Assembly: GCA_011799875.1 (NCBI GenBank)
Contig: CM022298.1
Span: 265,477,757 to 265,541,756 of the forward strand
Origin: Thinopyrum elongatum
Taxonomy: Eukaryota > Streptophyta > Magnoliopsida > Poales > Poaceae
DNA: 64,000 nt
Reading direction: 5' to 3'
The position numbers and the translations under genes are program-made. The notes below the pieces were generated by a model. That model was not told where the DNA came from. It worked only from the letters and a program-made list of their open reading frames with translations, and made no database searches. Of the stretch, positions 31,766 through 42,788 are shown in pieces (position 1 is the first letter of the stretch; each line of letters starts with the position of its first letter).

Positions 31766-34276
31766 ATGGCCGACGCTTGCTGTATCCGTGCTGAGCGCCG
31801 GGCCGCTCGTGTCGCCCAGACGGCACCCATGGGCAATGGCGCCCCTCGCCGCTCTACCTCCCCAGTGGCTAATGCCGCCACCGACCCTGCTGCTCGCGAA
31901 CAGCAGGACTCATCGCTACCATCGTCCGTGCGTCGTGACGGCCACACCGTAATTCCATCATTCACTCCGGCCGCAGCATCGTCCTCTCACGTTCGTCGCG
32001 GGCCGGCAAACACGCAGACTGCGCTGCTCATGGCGCGTGAGCTCCTGCGCTATCGTCCGGCCAATGACCTCTACGATGACTGGCTCGCCCGCATCACCGA
32101 GCTTGTCAATGCTATTGGTGAGGCCCCAGCGCCGTCCCGTCGCCTCGTCCCCCGTCATCCCTGGCGGGCGAGGTGGCCCATGGCGGTCCTCCTCCTCCTC
32201 CTCCTCTGCATGACGTGGATCCCGAGCTCAGGCGTGAGGCACCACAGCGTGACCCGCCACGCAGGGCGCCGGCCGGCGATGAAGAAAGCTGCCAGGTGGT
32301 GCAGCGGCCACAAGGAGAGGCGCGCGCCGCTAGGGGCGGTGGCGCACGGGCACCAAGACCAAGCTCCCCCCGTGCGACTGGCCCCTATGAGCATGGCAGG
32401 CTGCCGTGCTTTCACCCCGGAGCTGTGCTTTGTCGTCTGGCCCTGCAAGTTCAAGCCGGATCTGCCTCCATGCTATGATGGAACTCCTAACCCCGCTGAG
32501 TTCCTCCAGCTCTACGAGCTAAGCATCGAGGTGGCAAATGGTGATGAGAAGGTCATGGCGAATTGGTTCCTCATGGCCCTCAAGGACGGCGCGCGTTCCT
32601 GGCTCCTGAACCTCCCGGTGGGGTCGATCTCCTCCTAGGATGAGATGCGTGAGCGCTTCATCACCAACTTCCAAGGCACTCATGACCACGCTCCTGTAGC
32701 AGGCGACCTGCGGCGCATAAAGCAGCAGTCGGGTGAGACCCTGCACAAGTACATACAGCGCATCACCAATGTTCGCCTCAAGATCCCGAAGGTGTCAGAC
32801 GAGGCCATCCTTTCGGCATTCTCTGAGGGTGTTCGGGATGTCAAGATGAAGGAGGAGCTCGCCATTCACGAGGATCTGTGCTTGGCCCTGGAGATGTTCA
32901 ACATGGCGACCAGCTGCGCGAGGGCAGAGGAAGGTCGCCTCTCTCTCCTGGAGCTGCCGGAGGCCGATCCTGAAGACAAGTAGGCCAAGGCTAAGGAAGT
33001 GAAGCGCAAGGGCCCCACCGTGCTGGCTACGGAGCCGGAGATGAAGCGCGGCTGTGACCATGGCAAATCCTCCAGGGGCAACTGCCCGTTCTGCGTCTTC
33101 CACAACGTCCACAGCCACAACACCGATGACTGCCAGGAGCTCAGGGAATTTCGCGACGGGCGCCTTGGCCGCCGTCCCGAGCGCAATGACCATGGCTACG
33201 GCCATGGAGGAGGCCGCGGTGCTGGCCGCTGTGACAACCGCGACCCCCGCCAGGAATGGCGCGATCAGCCTCGTGAGGACCGCTGGCAGGGCTAGCCTCG
33301 CGATGGCCCCTGGTGTGACTAGCCCCGCGAGGACCATCCATAGGGCAATGCCGGCCTTCCTCCGCTGCCGCCGCCACCAAGGAGAAACGACGACAACTGC
33401 TAGGATGATGGGGCTGGGGGCTTCCAGGAGCCTCGCACGATTGCTTGCATCCTAGGTGGTGCTCAGGCCCCCGCCTCGCATCGCATCTTCAAGCAGTTTG
33501 CTCGCGAGGTGAACGCGACCCTTCCCAAGCTTGAGGCATCGCGTCCCCTCAGATGGTCCAAGCATGCCATCACCTTTGATTCCATGGACTAGATCAAGCA
33601 CTCAGCCATCGCTGGCGCGCTCCCCATGCTCTGCGCACCGACCATCAGCAACGTCCTCGTCACCAAGACGCTCATTGATGGTGGCGCGGGGCTCAACGTT
33701 CTCTCCGTTGACACATTTGAGACATTCCAGGTGCCGTACGAGCAGCTCCTCCCCAACAAGCCCTTCTCAGCGGTGACCGGTGGCTCCACTGTCCCCATAG
33801 GGTAGATCCGCCTCCCTGTCACCTTCGGCCAGCGCGACAACTACCACACTGAGCTCATCGACTTCGACATCGCCCACATTCGCCTCCCGTACAATGCCAT
33901 CCTCAAGTATCTGGCCCTCGCCAAGTTCATGGCGGCGACGCACCACAGCTACAATGTCCTCAAGATGCCAGGGAGTGGCGGCATCATCATGGTCACCTGC
34001 GACAAAAAGGCTGCATTGTGCTCCCTTGAGCGCGCCTGCCAGGCTGCGGCAGTCGAGAACTCCGATGATGAGGGGGCCGTCCGGCCTCCTGAGGCCATCC
34101 CCAAGAAGAAGAAGCAGATCCTCCACAAGGGCCATCAGGAGGTTAGGTCGCCCAACGATCGTGCCTCAGGCCCCGCGCCCGCTGCTGGGCACCCTTCCCT
34201 CTCACATAGGAAGGCGCGCCCGGTGCCCCTCTTAGGACGGGCTCGGGGCCTCTCGTCTGAAGGGTTGCCGACCTGA
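31766..34276 (+). pseudogene. gag: gag and protease of gypsy copy 4, one frame with several stops
   Basis: ATG at 31766 (MADACCIRAERR) opens a frame that stays the same to 34276. Capsid has KPDLPPCYDGTPNPAEFLQLY near 32455. TAG stops occur at 32636 (a Trp in copy 3), 32981 and in the Arg/Gly-rich region near 33294-33345. The zinc motif is FCVFHNVHSHNTDDC (about 33090-33135), the CHHC form. Protease contains TLIDGGAGLNVLS near 33670-33710, with a TAG at 33803. It ends with a Lys-rich tail at 34276. Confidence 0.82.
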
Positions 34277-34284
34277 CCGGCGTC

Positions 34285-34760
34285 ATGAGGGAGGCGATCA
34301 GGCACCACGTGGGGGCGTGCTTCAACGCGCGCCTCCATGAGAAAGGTGCAAGGCGCGAGGCGCCAGGCGCTCAGGAGTTCATCACCAAGGAGATCGAGGA
34401 GCTTCAGGAGGCACGAGCTATGCATGGCGAGCGTTGCCCCACATCATCCAATGCAGCCGCCACCCCTGACATGGGTGGCGTGCTGCGTGTCTGCGTTAAC
34501 ATCCCAGGCCTCAACAGGGTCGCTTCTCAGGAGCTCTTCTGGCCGTCCCACGTTGGACGGAGCGGGGGCTGCCCCCGCAGCTACGTTCGCATGCCGTTCG
34601 GCCTGCTGGGCATGGCTGCCTCGCACCATCGCTACATGTAGGGCGTCCTGGTGGCTCATGAGGCTAGGTGCCAGGCGGTCCTGACAGAGGAGGTGCTGGA
34701 CCCTCGCGAGCTTCCCGGACCTCCAGAGCCTCCCGGGCCTCAGGAGCCAGCCGGCCCGTG
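34285..34760 (+). pseudogene. Amputated reverse transcriptase of gypsy copy 4
   Basis: In a different frame from protease, this reads EFITKEIEELQEAR, then VLRVCVNIPGLNRVASQEL and the link HVGRSGGCPRSYVRMPFGLL. The order and junction match copy 3: the first catalytic Asp region and YMDD are absent. A TAG follows HHRYM at 34639 and the frame fades into a Pro/Glu-rich end. Confidence 0.78.
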
Positions 34761-35235
34761 AGGAGAGACCTCTGCAGCACGCGTCTTCAGCTACCCCAAC
34801 GCCTCTGCAATGACGGTGTTAGGTGACTTTTTGGTTTTTTCAGTTGAGGGCCCCCCTCGGGCTGCATTATCCTCAAGCTGTCAGGGCCCGTCCCTGCAGC
34901 CTGTAACGTTTTGCACATGTATCAGAACTAGCTTCGCCCCTTTTATGAATTGCTTCATATTGCAACCTGCATGTCCGGTGCTTCGCCACCATGAATGTTG
35001 TGTGCCCTCACAAACCCACCCGCAACCACCTCATGATTAAGGACTGGCATGGCGTCTGTGCTCGGGTCCGTCCCTGCAGCATCGCTAAACCCAAGTGGCC
35101 GAGCTCTGACTCATGGGTCAGTCACCGTGCACGTCACCTCCCGTGGTCCTTGGTGCCATCTTCTCGCATGAGCTAATCGAGAGTGGATGAGTCGGGGCGC
35201 ACGACCCGGTGCCTCGCCACCGCGGGAGCAGCATA
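34761..35235. other. 3' region of gypsy copy 4, truncated
   Basis: Homologous to the complement of 27060-27450 in copy 3, sharing GGGTCCGTCCCTGCAGC. No gene. Ends without a polypurine tract or LTR. Confidence 0.6.
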
Positions 35236-36445
35236 CCGGTCGTCTTTCTTTAGGATTATTGCATGAGAAGACTTGTTGTTTCCAGAAATGGATTGGATTT
35301 AAGATTTGTTGACCGTTCCAACCGAACATGCGCAACCACACTACCCCTTATGGGACGGGGCATTATTGATTACCTAGTTCGTGCTAGCATGGATGCCCGC
35401 ATTACTAGTGACGGGAGTGGTGTGGTCACTCTCGGGACGGGGTCGTGCTTGGATAGGCGACCATGACTGTTTTTATAGAGCACCGGACACACCGTTGGTA
35501 CCTCCGTGCGTGGTTATGTGATATGTCTGGGAGCGAGGCTCCAGAAACAATGATACAATTCTGAGAAAGTTTGGCACGGGCACTGTTACCAATCGAGTGG
35601 ACTCTATGTTAGTCACGACTAGGGAAAGGTAGTGATCGGGTGCTCACCCCGGGTACTTGAGGTACCGCGGGTCATGGCTGACATGAGAGTTCCTCGGATC
35701 TTGTGGGTAAAGTGTGCAACCTTTGTAGAGTGTCAAACTATTTGAATAGCCATGTCCATAGTCAAGGACAGTTGGGTGGTGCTTCTTAGACTATGTCCAT
35801 GAGTTTGTGAAAAACAACATAGGTTGGAAATATTATTGTTGTCTGAATCGTGAGAAGGTCACGATGGGACTAAGGAGGAGTTGTGGATAACTCCCTCTAT
35901 TTATGTTGATGTCTGTAAACTCATGTGGCATGTTGGAGGTACATGCAAGACCCCTAGAAAGGTATTAATCATACTTGCATAAGAGAAACTAGCATTCCCG
36001 AAGTGCTAATTAAAAGTTGACACTATGCATATTTGTTTTGTTATCATCGATGGGTTGCTTGCAAGTACATTCAAACGTACTTACTGGCTTGTCCCTGGCT
36101 ATTTATTTGGGCAGGCCTGGAAGAGCAAGAATATGAAGAAGAGTTCCTTGGAGACGAACGTGCGAACTAGGACGCTTTCCCAGTCAGAATGCCTATCGGG
36201 TTAAGGCAGATGGCATGGGTCCAAGTCATCGTAGAAGATTTCCGCTGCTTTGCTTTACTTGATGTTTAGCCCTTGGGGCTTTATCTATGTAAGACTTGAC
36301 CATAAGGATCCTATTTGTGTAAGATGGTATGTATGGATGTAAGACTCTTGTTATTCAGCTTCTGTGTGTTCAGTGAGCATTGATCTCTGGGATCACTATA
36401 CACGTGCATTCGGTGGCTTCGACTGTGTAAGTCAGGGCCCCCACA
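35236..36445 (+). repeat. 5' LTR of element 5, right part
   Basis: About 1.2 kb without coding potential that ends CAGGGCCCCCACA at 36445, directly before the initiator-Met primer site. The left boundary is approximate. The whole LTR without copy 4 would be about 1.3 kb or more. Confidence 0.7.
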
Positions 36446-36449
36446 GAGC

Positions 36450-36462
36450 TGGTATCAGAGCC
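36450..36462 (+). promoter_or_regulatory. Primer-binding site of element 5 (initiator-Met tRNA type)
   Basis: TGGTATCAGAGCC, complementary to the 3' end of plant initiator methionine tRNA, starting five bases after the LTR end. Confidence 0.9.
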
Positions 36463-36608
36463 ATCCTGACTGTAGGAAGCCTTAGTTAGCATGGGCGTTA
36501 GTTAGAGCGGGACTATTTACAAAACTACCTATATACCTTCTTTTTCTAAAAATATCCCAAACATGGGTCATAATTCGTCTCTTGACCCTTCCCCTTCCAC
36601 TTTTGTAG

Positions 36609-37388
36609 ATGGCCGTCGTACTCAAATACTACCTGACCACTAGATTTCCTGTGCTTCTCCAGGATAGCCTCAAGAAGTGCTAGTTGACCCGAGCCCCCAC
36701 TTTCTCCTACCATGAGCATTGGGTCAACGCCACCAAGAAGGAGTATCACGTGGAGGTAGTCGTGAGGTCTAACGACTCCCCTACGAGTTGTTTCTTTGAG
36801 GGACCCCATATGGTGACTTTGCTCCTCGCCATCGAGACTGGTGCACTCAAGGCGCTAACTCGCCTTCAAGACCTTCTACCAGAGATGGCTAGTGACCCAG
36901 CCAGCCGTTACTTGCCTTACCGGAAGGAGGGTGATGATGAGAGCAGCGCACTAGCTCCACCCATGGATGAAGGACTTCCCCTTCATTTCCAGACCTACTT
37001 CAGCTTGTGTTCTGACAGCCTGGCACAGCACCTGGCCTCGCAGTCGATGGAGCTCCAGAAGGAACTCCACGAGACTAACGAACTCCTCCGCCTAGCTCAG
37101 GTAAAGGCGGACAAGATCAAAAAGGATGGTGCACCCCCTGGACAGCCCGCTGTTGCCTATCGAGGCGGGTGACCCCCACAGGTTACGGCTGCCAGAGGAT
37201 CATCTTAGCCACACCGTGTGATGGCAAAGGAATACCGCAACCTCTTCACTATGCCATCGGTAAAGCAACACCATGTTCAGCTCCTCCACTCCCCCACTCC
37301 CTCAACCGACGAAGAAACCGAGACAGATGAAGATAAGGAGGAAGATCCAGAGGAGCCAGAATACGTGACCGAGCATTCCACCACTTAG
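36609..37388 (+). pseudogene. Extra sense frame upstream of gag in element 5
   Basis: ATG at 36609 (MAVVLKYYLTTRFPV) opens a frame that continues without a shift to TAG at 37386, about 259 codons, broken only by TAG 36681, TGA 37170 and TAG 37206. Each stop could come from CAG or CGA by one C-to-T change. Visible features are a helical segment rich in Glu, Leu and Lys near 37020-37130 and an acidic C-terminus (TDEETETDEDKEEDPEEPE near 37305-37365). The product is not recognised. Some plant gypsy elements carry extra frames, but not usually here in this clade as far as I can judge. Confidence 0.55.
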
Positions 37389-37710
37389 GCACCGTTCAGG
37401 ACTAGGATAGGCCAGTCAGTAACCCTTAAGGTAGGATAGGTTGTGTACCCCTATGCGAAGTTGAGTCCTTGTAATGGTTCAAATGAAACCATGTTGTGTC
37501 ATGTTTGCTTTCGTTATGTTTTGATATAAGTCGTACTTTCCCTCTGGGAGCTTGTAAACGACTGCATCATCCATTTGGTTTTAATGCATGTGTTTGGCCC
37601 TTCCGGCCTTTGCTTAATTAAATTTGTGTCATACCCACCCCCTTACTAGGCACCCCATCTATTTTGCTTTCGCTCATCTTCCCCGATCATAAGACCTTGA
37701 CCGCTCCAAC
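37389..37710. other. Leader between the extra frame and gag of element 5
   Basis: About 320 non-coding bases with no structure recognised. Confidence 0.5.
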
Positions 37711-38890
37711 ATGATGCCTGTTGTAACCCGAACTGGTACCTCTACCCAGCAGCAAGAAGCCAGAGGATCCACCCAAGGAGGAGCCAGCCAGGACCAAACG
37801 CAAGGACAAGCTCCACCACCACCACCTCCCCCGAACATGGACTTGTCTCAGCTTCTCCAAGCCTTTCGAGAGGAACGCCAAGCCAATACTGCAGCCCTCC
37901 GGATGATTGCTCAAGCTGTCACCAACACCCGCCAGCCGGCGGGGAACGGCAATGGATGTTCCTCGTTGGCAGAATTCAAGAAGCATGCACCACCAACCTT
38001 CATTGAGACTGATGAATCCCTGGATGCAGACGACTGGGTCCGCGCCATTGTGGATCTGCTGGAACTAGTCGGCTGCAACGAAGACCGTGAGAGAGTGGCT
38101 TATGCCACCCACTGTCTTGGCGGAACTGCTAGAGCATGGTGGGATGGATTCAAGGCCATGCGTGCAGAGCAAGTCATCACTTGGAATGACTTCAAGGCAG
38201 AATTCCGCAAGGCCCATATTCCTTCGGGAATTATGGCTATCAAGAAGCATGAATTCCGAGCTCTGAAGCAAGGGAGCAGCACCGTCAAGGAATATATGCA
38301 GAAGTTCAGTGTCCTATCAAGGTATGCTCCTGAGGATGTCAGCACCGATGCTGCCAAAAGAGAACGCTTCATGGAAGGCCTTAATCAGACTCTGCAATAT
38401 TCATTCGTCGTGTGTGACTGCCAAACCTTCCCTGACTTGGTGAACAAGGCACTCATGCTTGAAGACAAGTGACGTGATTTGGACGATACCCGTAAGCGCA
38501 AGCTGATCAGCAAGGGGAGCTCTAGCAACCAAAAGCCTCGCCAGTGGCAGCCAGCCCCAGTCGGGCCAACCTATCAGCAGCCAAGAGCCCCTGCACCCCG
38601 CACCAACTACCAGCCTCAACAGTATGCCAATCCCAGGTCAGCTTACAACAACCCCAATAATAGTGGCGGCAAGAGCAACAACTCCAACCAAGTCACTTGC
38701 TTTGGATGTGGACAGCCGGGACACATCTCAAGGCTGTGCCCCAACAAGAAGCCTGATGCTCCGTGCCCCAATGTAGAGAACCCAGGACAGGGTCGCGGAA
38801 TGCCACCAAGGAACCAAGCTCCCCGCAACCCACCAAACAATGGCAAAGGGCATGTGAATCACATCACTACGGAAGAAGCCCAAGAAGACC
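37711..38890 (+). pseudogene. gag: gag of element 5, one in-frame TGA
   Basis: MMPVVTRTGT start with a Gln/Pro-rich N-terminus, then the retrotransposon capsid region (ADDWVRAIVDLLELV near 38030, RAWWDGFKAM near 38130). TGA at 38470 interrupts the frame after LMLEDK; the same frame continues through a Gln/Asn/Pro-rich linker to the CCHC knuckle CFGCGQPGHISRLC (38698-38739). Protein would coat the element's RNA in particles. Confidence 0.85.
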
Positions 38891-40883
38891 CGGACGTCGT
38901 GCTGGGTAAGTTCCTCGTCAACTCAGCACCAGCAATTATCTTGTTTGATTCTGGAGCTTCGCATTAATTTCTCACTCAGAAGTTTGCATTAGAAAGTGAC
39001 ATGACACCTACACCCCTGAGTAGCACCATGGTGGTTCAAACCCCTGGATCCGAGATGAGAACCAAGATAGGGTGTAGAGGAGTCGGGATCATTATCAACG
39101 GGGTAGAATTCCTAGCAGACCTTATTATCTTAAGATCACAAGGCTTGGATGTGATCTTAGGAATGGATTGGCTCATCAAGCACCAAGGCTTGTTAGACTG
39201 TGCCAACCGGACTGTCACCCTGACCAATGACCAAGGAGTCGAAGTTAAGTTTGCTTCCAACCCCCCCTCTGCTCAAGTCACGCAAGTCAACTATCTATCA
39301 CAAGTTGAATTGGACAAAGTGCCAGTAGTTTCTGAATACCCTGATGTTTTTCCTGATGAGTTACCGGGAATGCCTCCTGACCGCGACATCGAGTTTTTTA
39401 TGGAGCTCATGCCCGGAGTAGGACCCATCTATAAGACGCCTTATAGAATGGGATCGGAGGAGTTCGCAGAATTGGAGAACCAACTAGCTGAGCAGTTGAG
39501 GAAAGGATTCATTCGCCCTAGTGCCTCTCCTTGGGGATCACCTGTTCTATTTGTGGAGAAAAGGGATTATTCGACTTTGTGTTGATTATCGTTCTCTCAA
39601 TGAAGTCACAATCAAGAACAAGTATCCACTCCCCAAGATTGAAGACCTATTTGATCGGCTTAATGGAGCCAAGGTGTTTTCCAAGATCGATCTCAGGTCT
39701 GGGTACTATCAGCTAAAGATCTGACCACAAGATATTCCGAAGACGGCATTTGTAACCCGATATGGCCTGTATGAGTATACAGTCATGTCATTTGGATTAA
39801 CCAATGCCCCCGCCTACTTCATGTACCTCATGAACAAGGTCTTCATGGAATATTTGGACAAGTTTGTTGTCGTCTTCATCGATGACATTCTGGTCTACTC
39901 AAAGACGGAAGAAGAGCATGAGCAACACTTAAGGACGGTCCTAAACAAGCTTCGAGAGCACCAACTATATGCCAAATTCAGTAAGTGTGAGTTTTGGCTG
40001 CACAAAGTTGGGTTCTTGGATCATGTCCTAACTGAACATGGATTGTCGGTAGACCCTACGAAGATTGAAGCTGTGACCAAGTGGCAATCCCCAACCACCA
40101 TCAAGGAGGTTAGGAGCTTCCTCAGACTAGCGGGTTATTACCGCAAATTCATGGAAGGATTCTCCAGTATTGCTCAACCAATGACTCAGCTCCTGAAGAG
40201 GGACAAGAAGTTCGAATGGATGCCCAAATGCGAAGAGAGCTTCCAAGAGCTCAAAAGGAGATTGTCCACTGTCCCAGTTCTGGCAACACCCGATATTCAC
40301 AAGGAGTTTGTGATATATTGTGATGCCTCTCAAACCGGACTGGGAAGCGTTCTGATGCAAGAGGGCAGAGTCGTAGCTTACCTTTCAAGGCAGCTGCAGC
40401 CTTATGAAGAAAACTATGCTACTCATGACCTTGAGTTAGCAGCGGTGGTTCATGCCTTGAAAACATGGCGACACTACCTCCTAAGGAAGCGGTGTGAGAT
40501 ATACACAGATCACAAAGAGCCTGAAGTATATCTTCACTCAAAAAGAGTTGAACATGAGGCAGAGAATATGGCTAGAGTTAATCAAGGACTATGATCTCAG
40601 TGTTCAATATCACCCCGGGAAGGCTAACGTGGTAGCAGACGCCTTAAGCAGAAAGGCTTGCTCCATGAATGCTATGATCGAAGAAAGACAACCAGCCCTG
40701 TCTGAAGAGCTGGAACAATTTGTCTTAGAGTTGGTTACATATGGATACCTGGACAACCTGGAAGTCAAGCCCACCCTAATGGACGAAGTCAAGGAAGCGC
40801 AGAAAGGACATGAAAGCATCGAAGGCATCAAGAGGAAGATGAAGCAAGGCAAGGCCCCAGGACTCTCCGAAGATGAACACTGA
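38890..40883 (+). pseudogene. pol: Protease, RT and RNase H of element 5, frameshifted
   Basis: Protease active site is LFDSGASH (near 38941-38964), directly followed by TAA 38965. The frame resumes to the RT N-terminus (PDVFPDELPGMPPDRDIEF near 39340) and shifts near 39560. RT motifs then read [35 protein letters not shown] (TGA 39722), [13 protein letters not shown], and the catalytic [10 protein letters not shown] (near 39880), which is intact. RNase H has the Asp of [12 protein letters not shown] (near 40315) and ends in another frame (ADALSRKA near 40640). The fragment ends at TGA near 40881. Confidence 0.85.
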
Positions 40884-41883
40884 GTTGTATGGTACAAGAA
40901 ACAAATCTGTGTACCTAAGAAGAAGGATCTAAAGGATTTGATCCTACAAGAAGCCCATGACACCCCGTATTCCATCCATCCTGGTGGAACCAAGATATAT
41001 CAAGACCTGAAGGAAAGATTCTGGTGGCACGGGATGAAAAGAGAGATTGCCACCTATATTGCTAAATGTGACGTGTGTTAAAGAGTCAAGGCTGAATATC
41101 AGCGACCTGCTGTACTGCTTCAACTGCTCAAGGTTCCCGAGTGGAAATGGGATAAAATTGGAATGGACTTCATCACTGGTTTACCAAGGTTAAGCAAGGG
41201 TCATGACTCTATCTGGGTCATAGTAGATCATTTGACCAAGGTGGCCCATTTCATACCTGTCAAGACCACCTATCATGGCAACCAGCTGGCTACTCTCTAC
41301 ATCAACCGAATCGTAAGCCTTCATGGAGTCCCTAAGGAGATTGTGTCAGATCGAGGAACCCAGTTTACCTCAAGGTTCTGGAAGAAATTCCAAGAGGCTA
41401 TGGGAACTAAGCTATCTTTCAGCACTGCTTTCCACCCACAGACCAGAGGTCAGACAGAACGAGTAAATCAGATACTCGAACACATGCTCTGAGCCTATGT
41501 CTTAGCATATGGAGCTAAGTGGGAATATTGCCTCCCTCTTGCTGAATTCTCCTATAAGAATAGTTATCAGTCAAGTCTCCAAATGGCACCATTTGAAGCA
41601 TTGTATGGACGCAAGTGCCGGACACCCCTCAACTGGACGGAGACCGGAGCAGGGCTAATCTTTGGACCTGATGTCCTCTGCGAAGCCGAAGAGCAAGTTC
41701 AGCTGATCAGAGCCCGTCTGAGGGCAGCCAAGTCACGGTAGAATAGCTATGCCGACACTCGTCACCGAGAAGTAAGCTTCCACGTCGGAGACTATGTGTA
41801 CCTACGGGTCACTCTTCTCAAGGGAACCAAGCGCTTCCACGTTAAAGGAAAGCTCGCACCAAGATTTATTGGCCCATTCGAGA
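40884..41883 (+). pseudogene. pol: Integrase of element 5, stops in frame, cut by element 6
   Basis: The zinc-binding N-terminus reads HPGGTKIYQDLKERFWWHG then CDVC-stop (TAA 41079). The catalytic core has GMDFITGLP (first Asp near 41163), SDRGTQFTS (second Asp near 41350) and TERVNQ (Glu near 41458). TGA 41490 and TAG 41739 break the rest. The coding sequence runs to KLAPRFIGPFE and ends abruptly at 41883, where the LTR of element 6 begins. Confidence 0.85.
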
Positions 41884-42765
41884 TGTTGGGGTACACAAAC
41901 AGGGGTGTATGTTTCCCCTGACTTTTGCACGGACAGCGAACCACCAGTCCATCAAGCTCGCAACGTCCAAGTCCAGACCAAGGCCAGGAGAGATCAGCTC
42001 TTTGAGGAATCAAAGGGCAGATCAAGAAGACCAAGACAAGCTAAGGGAAAGCCTCCCTTGCCGGGCAGGCGAGCCTGGCGAGGTCGAGGTGGCCCCGAAG
42101 ACAAGCCTCAAGACCGTCCCGGCAGGCCTGCCGGGCGCGACAAAGGCAAACTACACTGCCAAGGCTCCACCGCTCCACCTCACAGCGACGCAAGTCATCG
42201 ATCGGTGCGGTGTCAAGCCCCCAAGTGACTAAGTGGCTGTTATTTGGCATGTGGCAGCCACTTCCTATGGAAATCACCTCCAAATGACACCTGTCCAGAG
42301 ACGTGTCAAGCAGACAGACAAAAAGGCACGCCACGATGTGACACTAAGCGGCACATTTAATGCGCTCTGCTCTGTCTGCAGAGTTAGGTATGATAGCAGT
42401 GTTGGCTATCTAATTGGTACACAATGACTGATTTGCCATTGTGGTGACCCCTTGATCTATAAAAGGAGGGCCGTGGCAACCATAGAAAGGATACGCACAC
42501 TTGTACACTCGTAAGCGTGTAGCTGCCCTAGCCCCAAGGCAACCCTGCCGGGCAAGTGCGTTGCGTTTCAACCACAACCCACCACCAATCCACCAAAGTA
42601 GGAGTAGGGTTTTATGCCTCGCCATGGCCCGAACCTGGGTAAAACTGCCCGTGTGATCTCTGCCGTGCTGTGCCACATTCTCCACTCTTTGTGCAATGTG
42701 CTCATCCCCCCTGCTGAACCACAAGGGGCTGATGGCCCCATAGGTGGCCGTGGTTTCCCACGACA
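41884..42765 (+). repeat. 5' LTR of element 6
   Basis: TGTTGGGGTACAC at 41884 to TTTCCCACGACA at 42765 aligns with the reverse complement of the copy 2 LTR, best in the last 250 bases. TATA box TATAAAAG at about 42458. Confidence 0.8.
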
Positions 42766-42788
42766 TCTTTGGCATGCCAGGTAGGGGG
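42766..42788 (+). promoter_or_regulatory. Primer-binding region of element 6
   Basis: TCTTTGGCATGCCAGGTAGG follows the LTR end, the same pattern as in copies 2, 3 and 4. Confidence 0.6.

Larger units (their letters stand above)
30820..35235 (+). mobile_element. Non-autonomous gypsy LTR element, copy 4 (same family as copy 3), lacking its 3' LTR
   Basis: 5' LTR 30820-31693 (874 bases, TGTCGG...CTGACA) is the reverse complement of the copy 3 LTR. It is followed by TTTGGCACACCAGGTAAGGG, then gag-protease and the same amputated RT as copy 3. Similarity to copy 3 fades between about 35170 and 35235, before any 3' LTR, so the 3' end including the antisense gene region was deleted. The right edge is approximate. 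Confidence 0.82.
30702..41883 (+). mobile_element. Ty3/gypsy chromovirus-type element 5 (Tekay/Del-like), interrupted and 3'-incomplete
   Basis: Plus-strand element with a 5' LTR starting TGTCACATCC at 30702 and ending CCCCCACA at 36445. The LTR is split by gypsy copy 4. An initiator-Met primer site follows, then an upstream extra frame, gag with a CCHC knuckle, protease, RT, RNase H and integrase. The integrase is cut at 41883 by element 6 after PRFIGPFE, just before the C-terminal chromodomain region expected for this clade. The rest of integrase and the 3' LTR are not in the window. Clade assignment is inference from gag style and primer type. Confidence 0.85.

Noticed and set aside
32795..33380. 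Minus-strand frames of 79-180 codons opposite gag of copy 4
   Set aside because: Shadow of the GC-rich gag coding sequence.
36447..36465. tRNA-like sequence TGGTATCAGAGCC
   Set aside because: It is the primer-binding site of element 5, complementary to a tRNA end, and no tRNA cloverleaf surrounds it.
41794..42232. Two plus-strand frames of 107-144 codons
   Set aside because: They cross the junction of element 5 integrase and the LTR of element 6, so they cannot be one gene.
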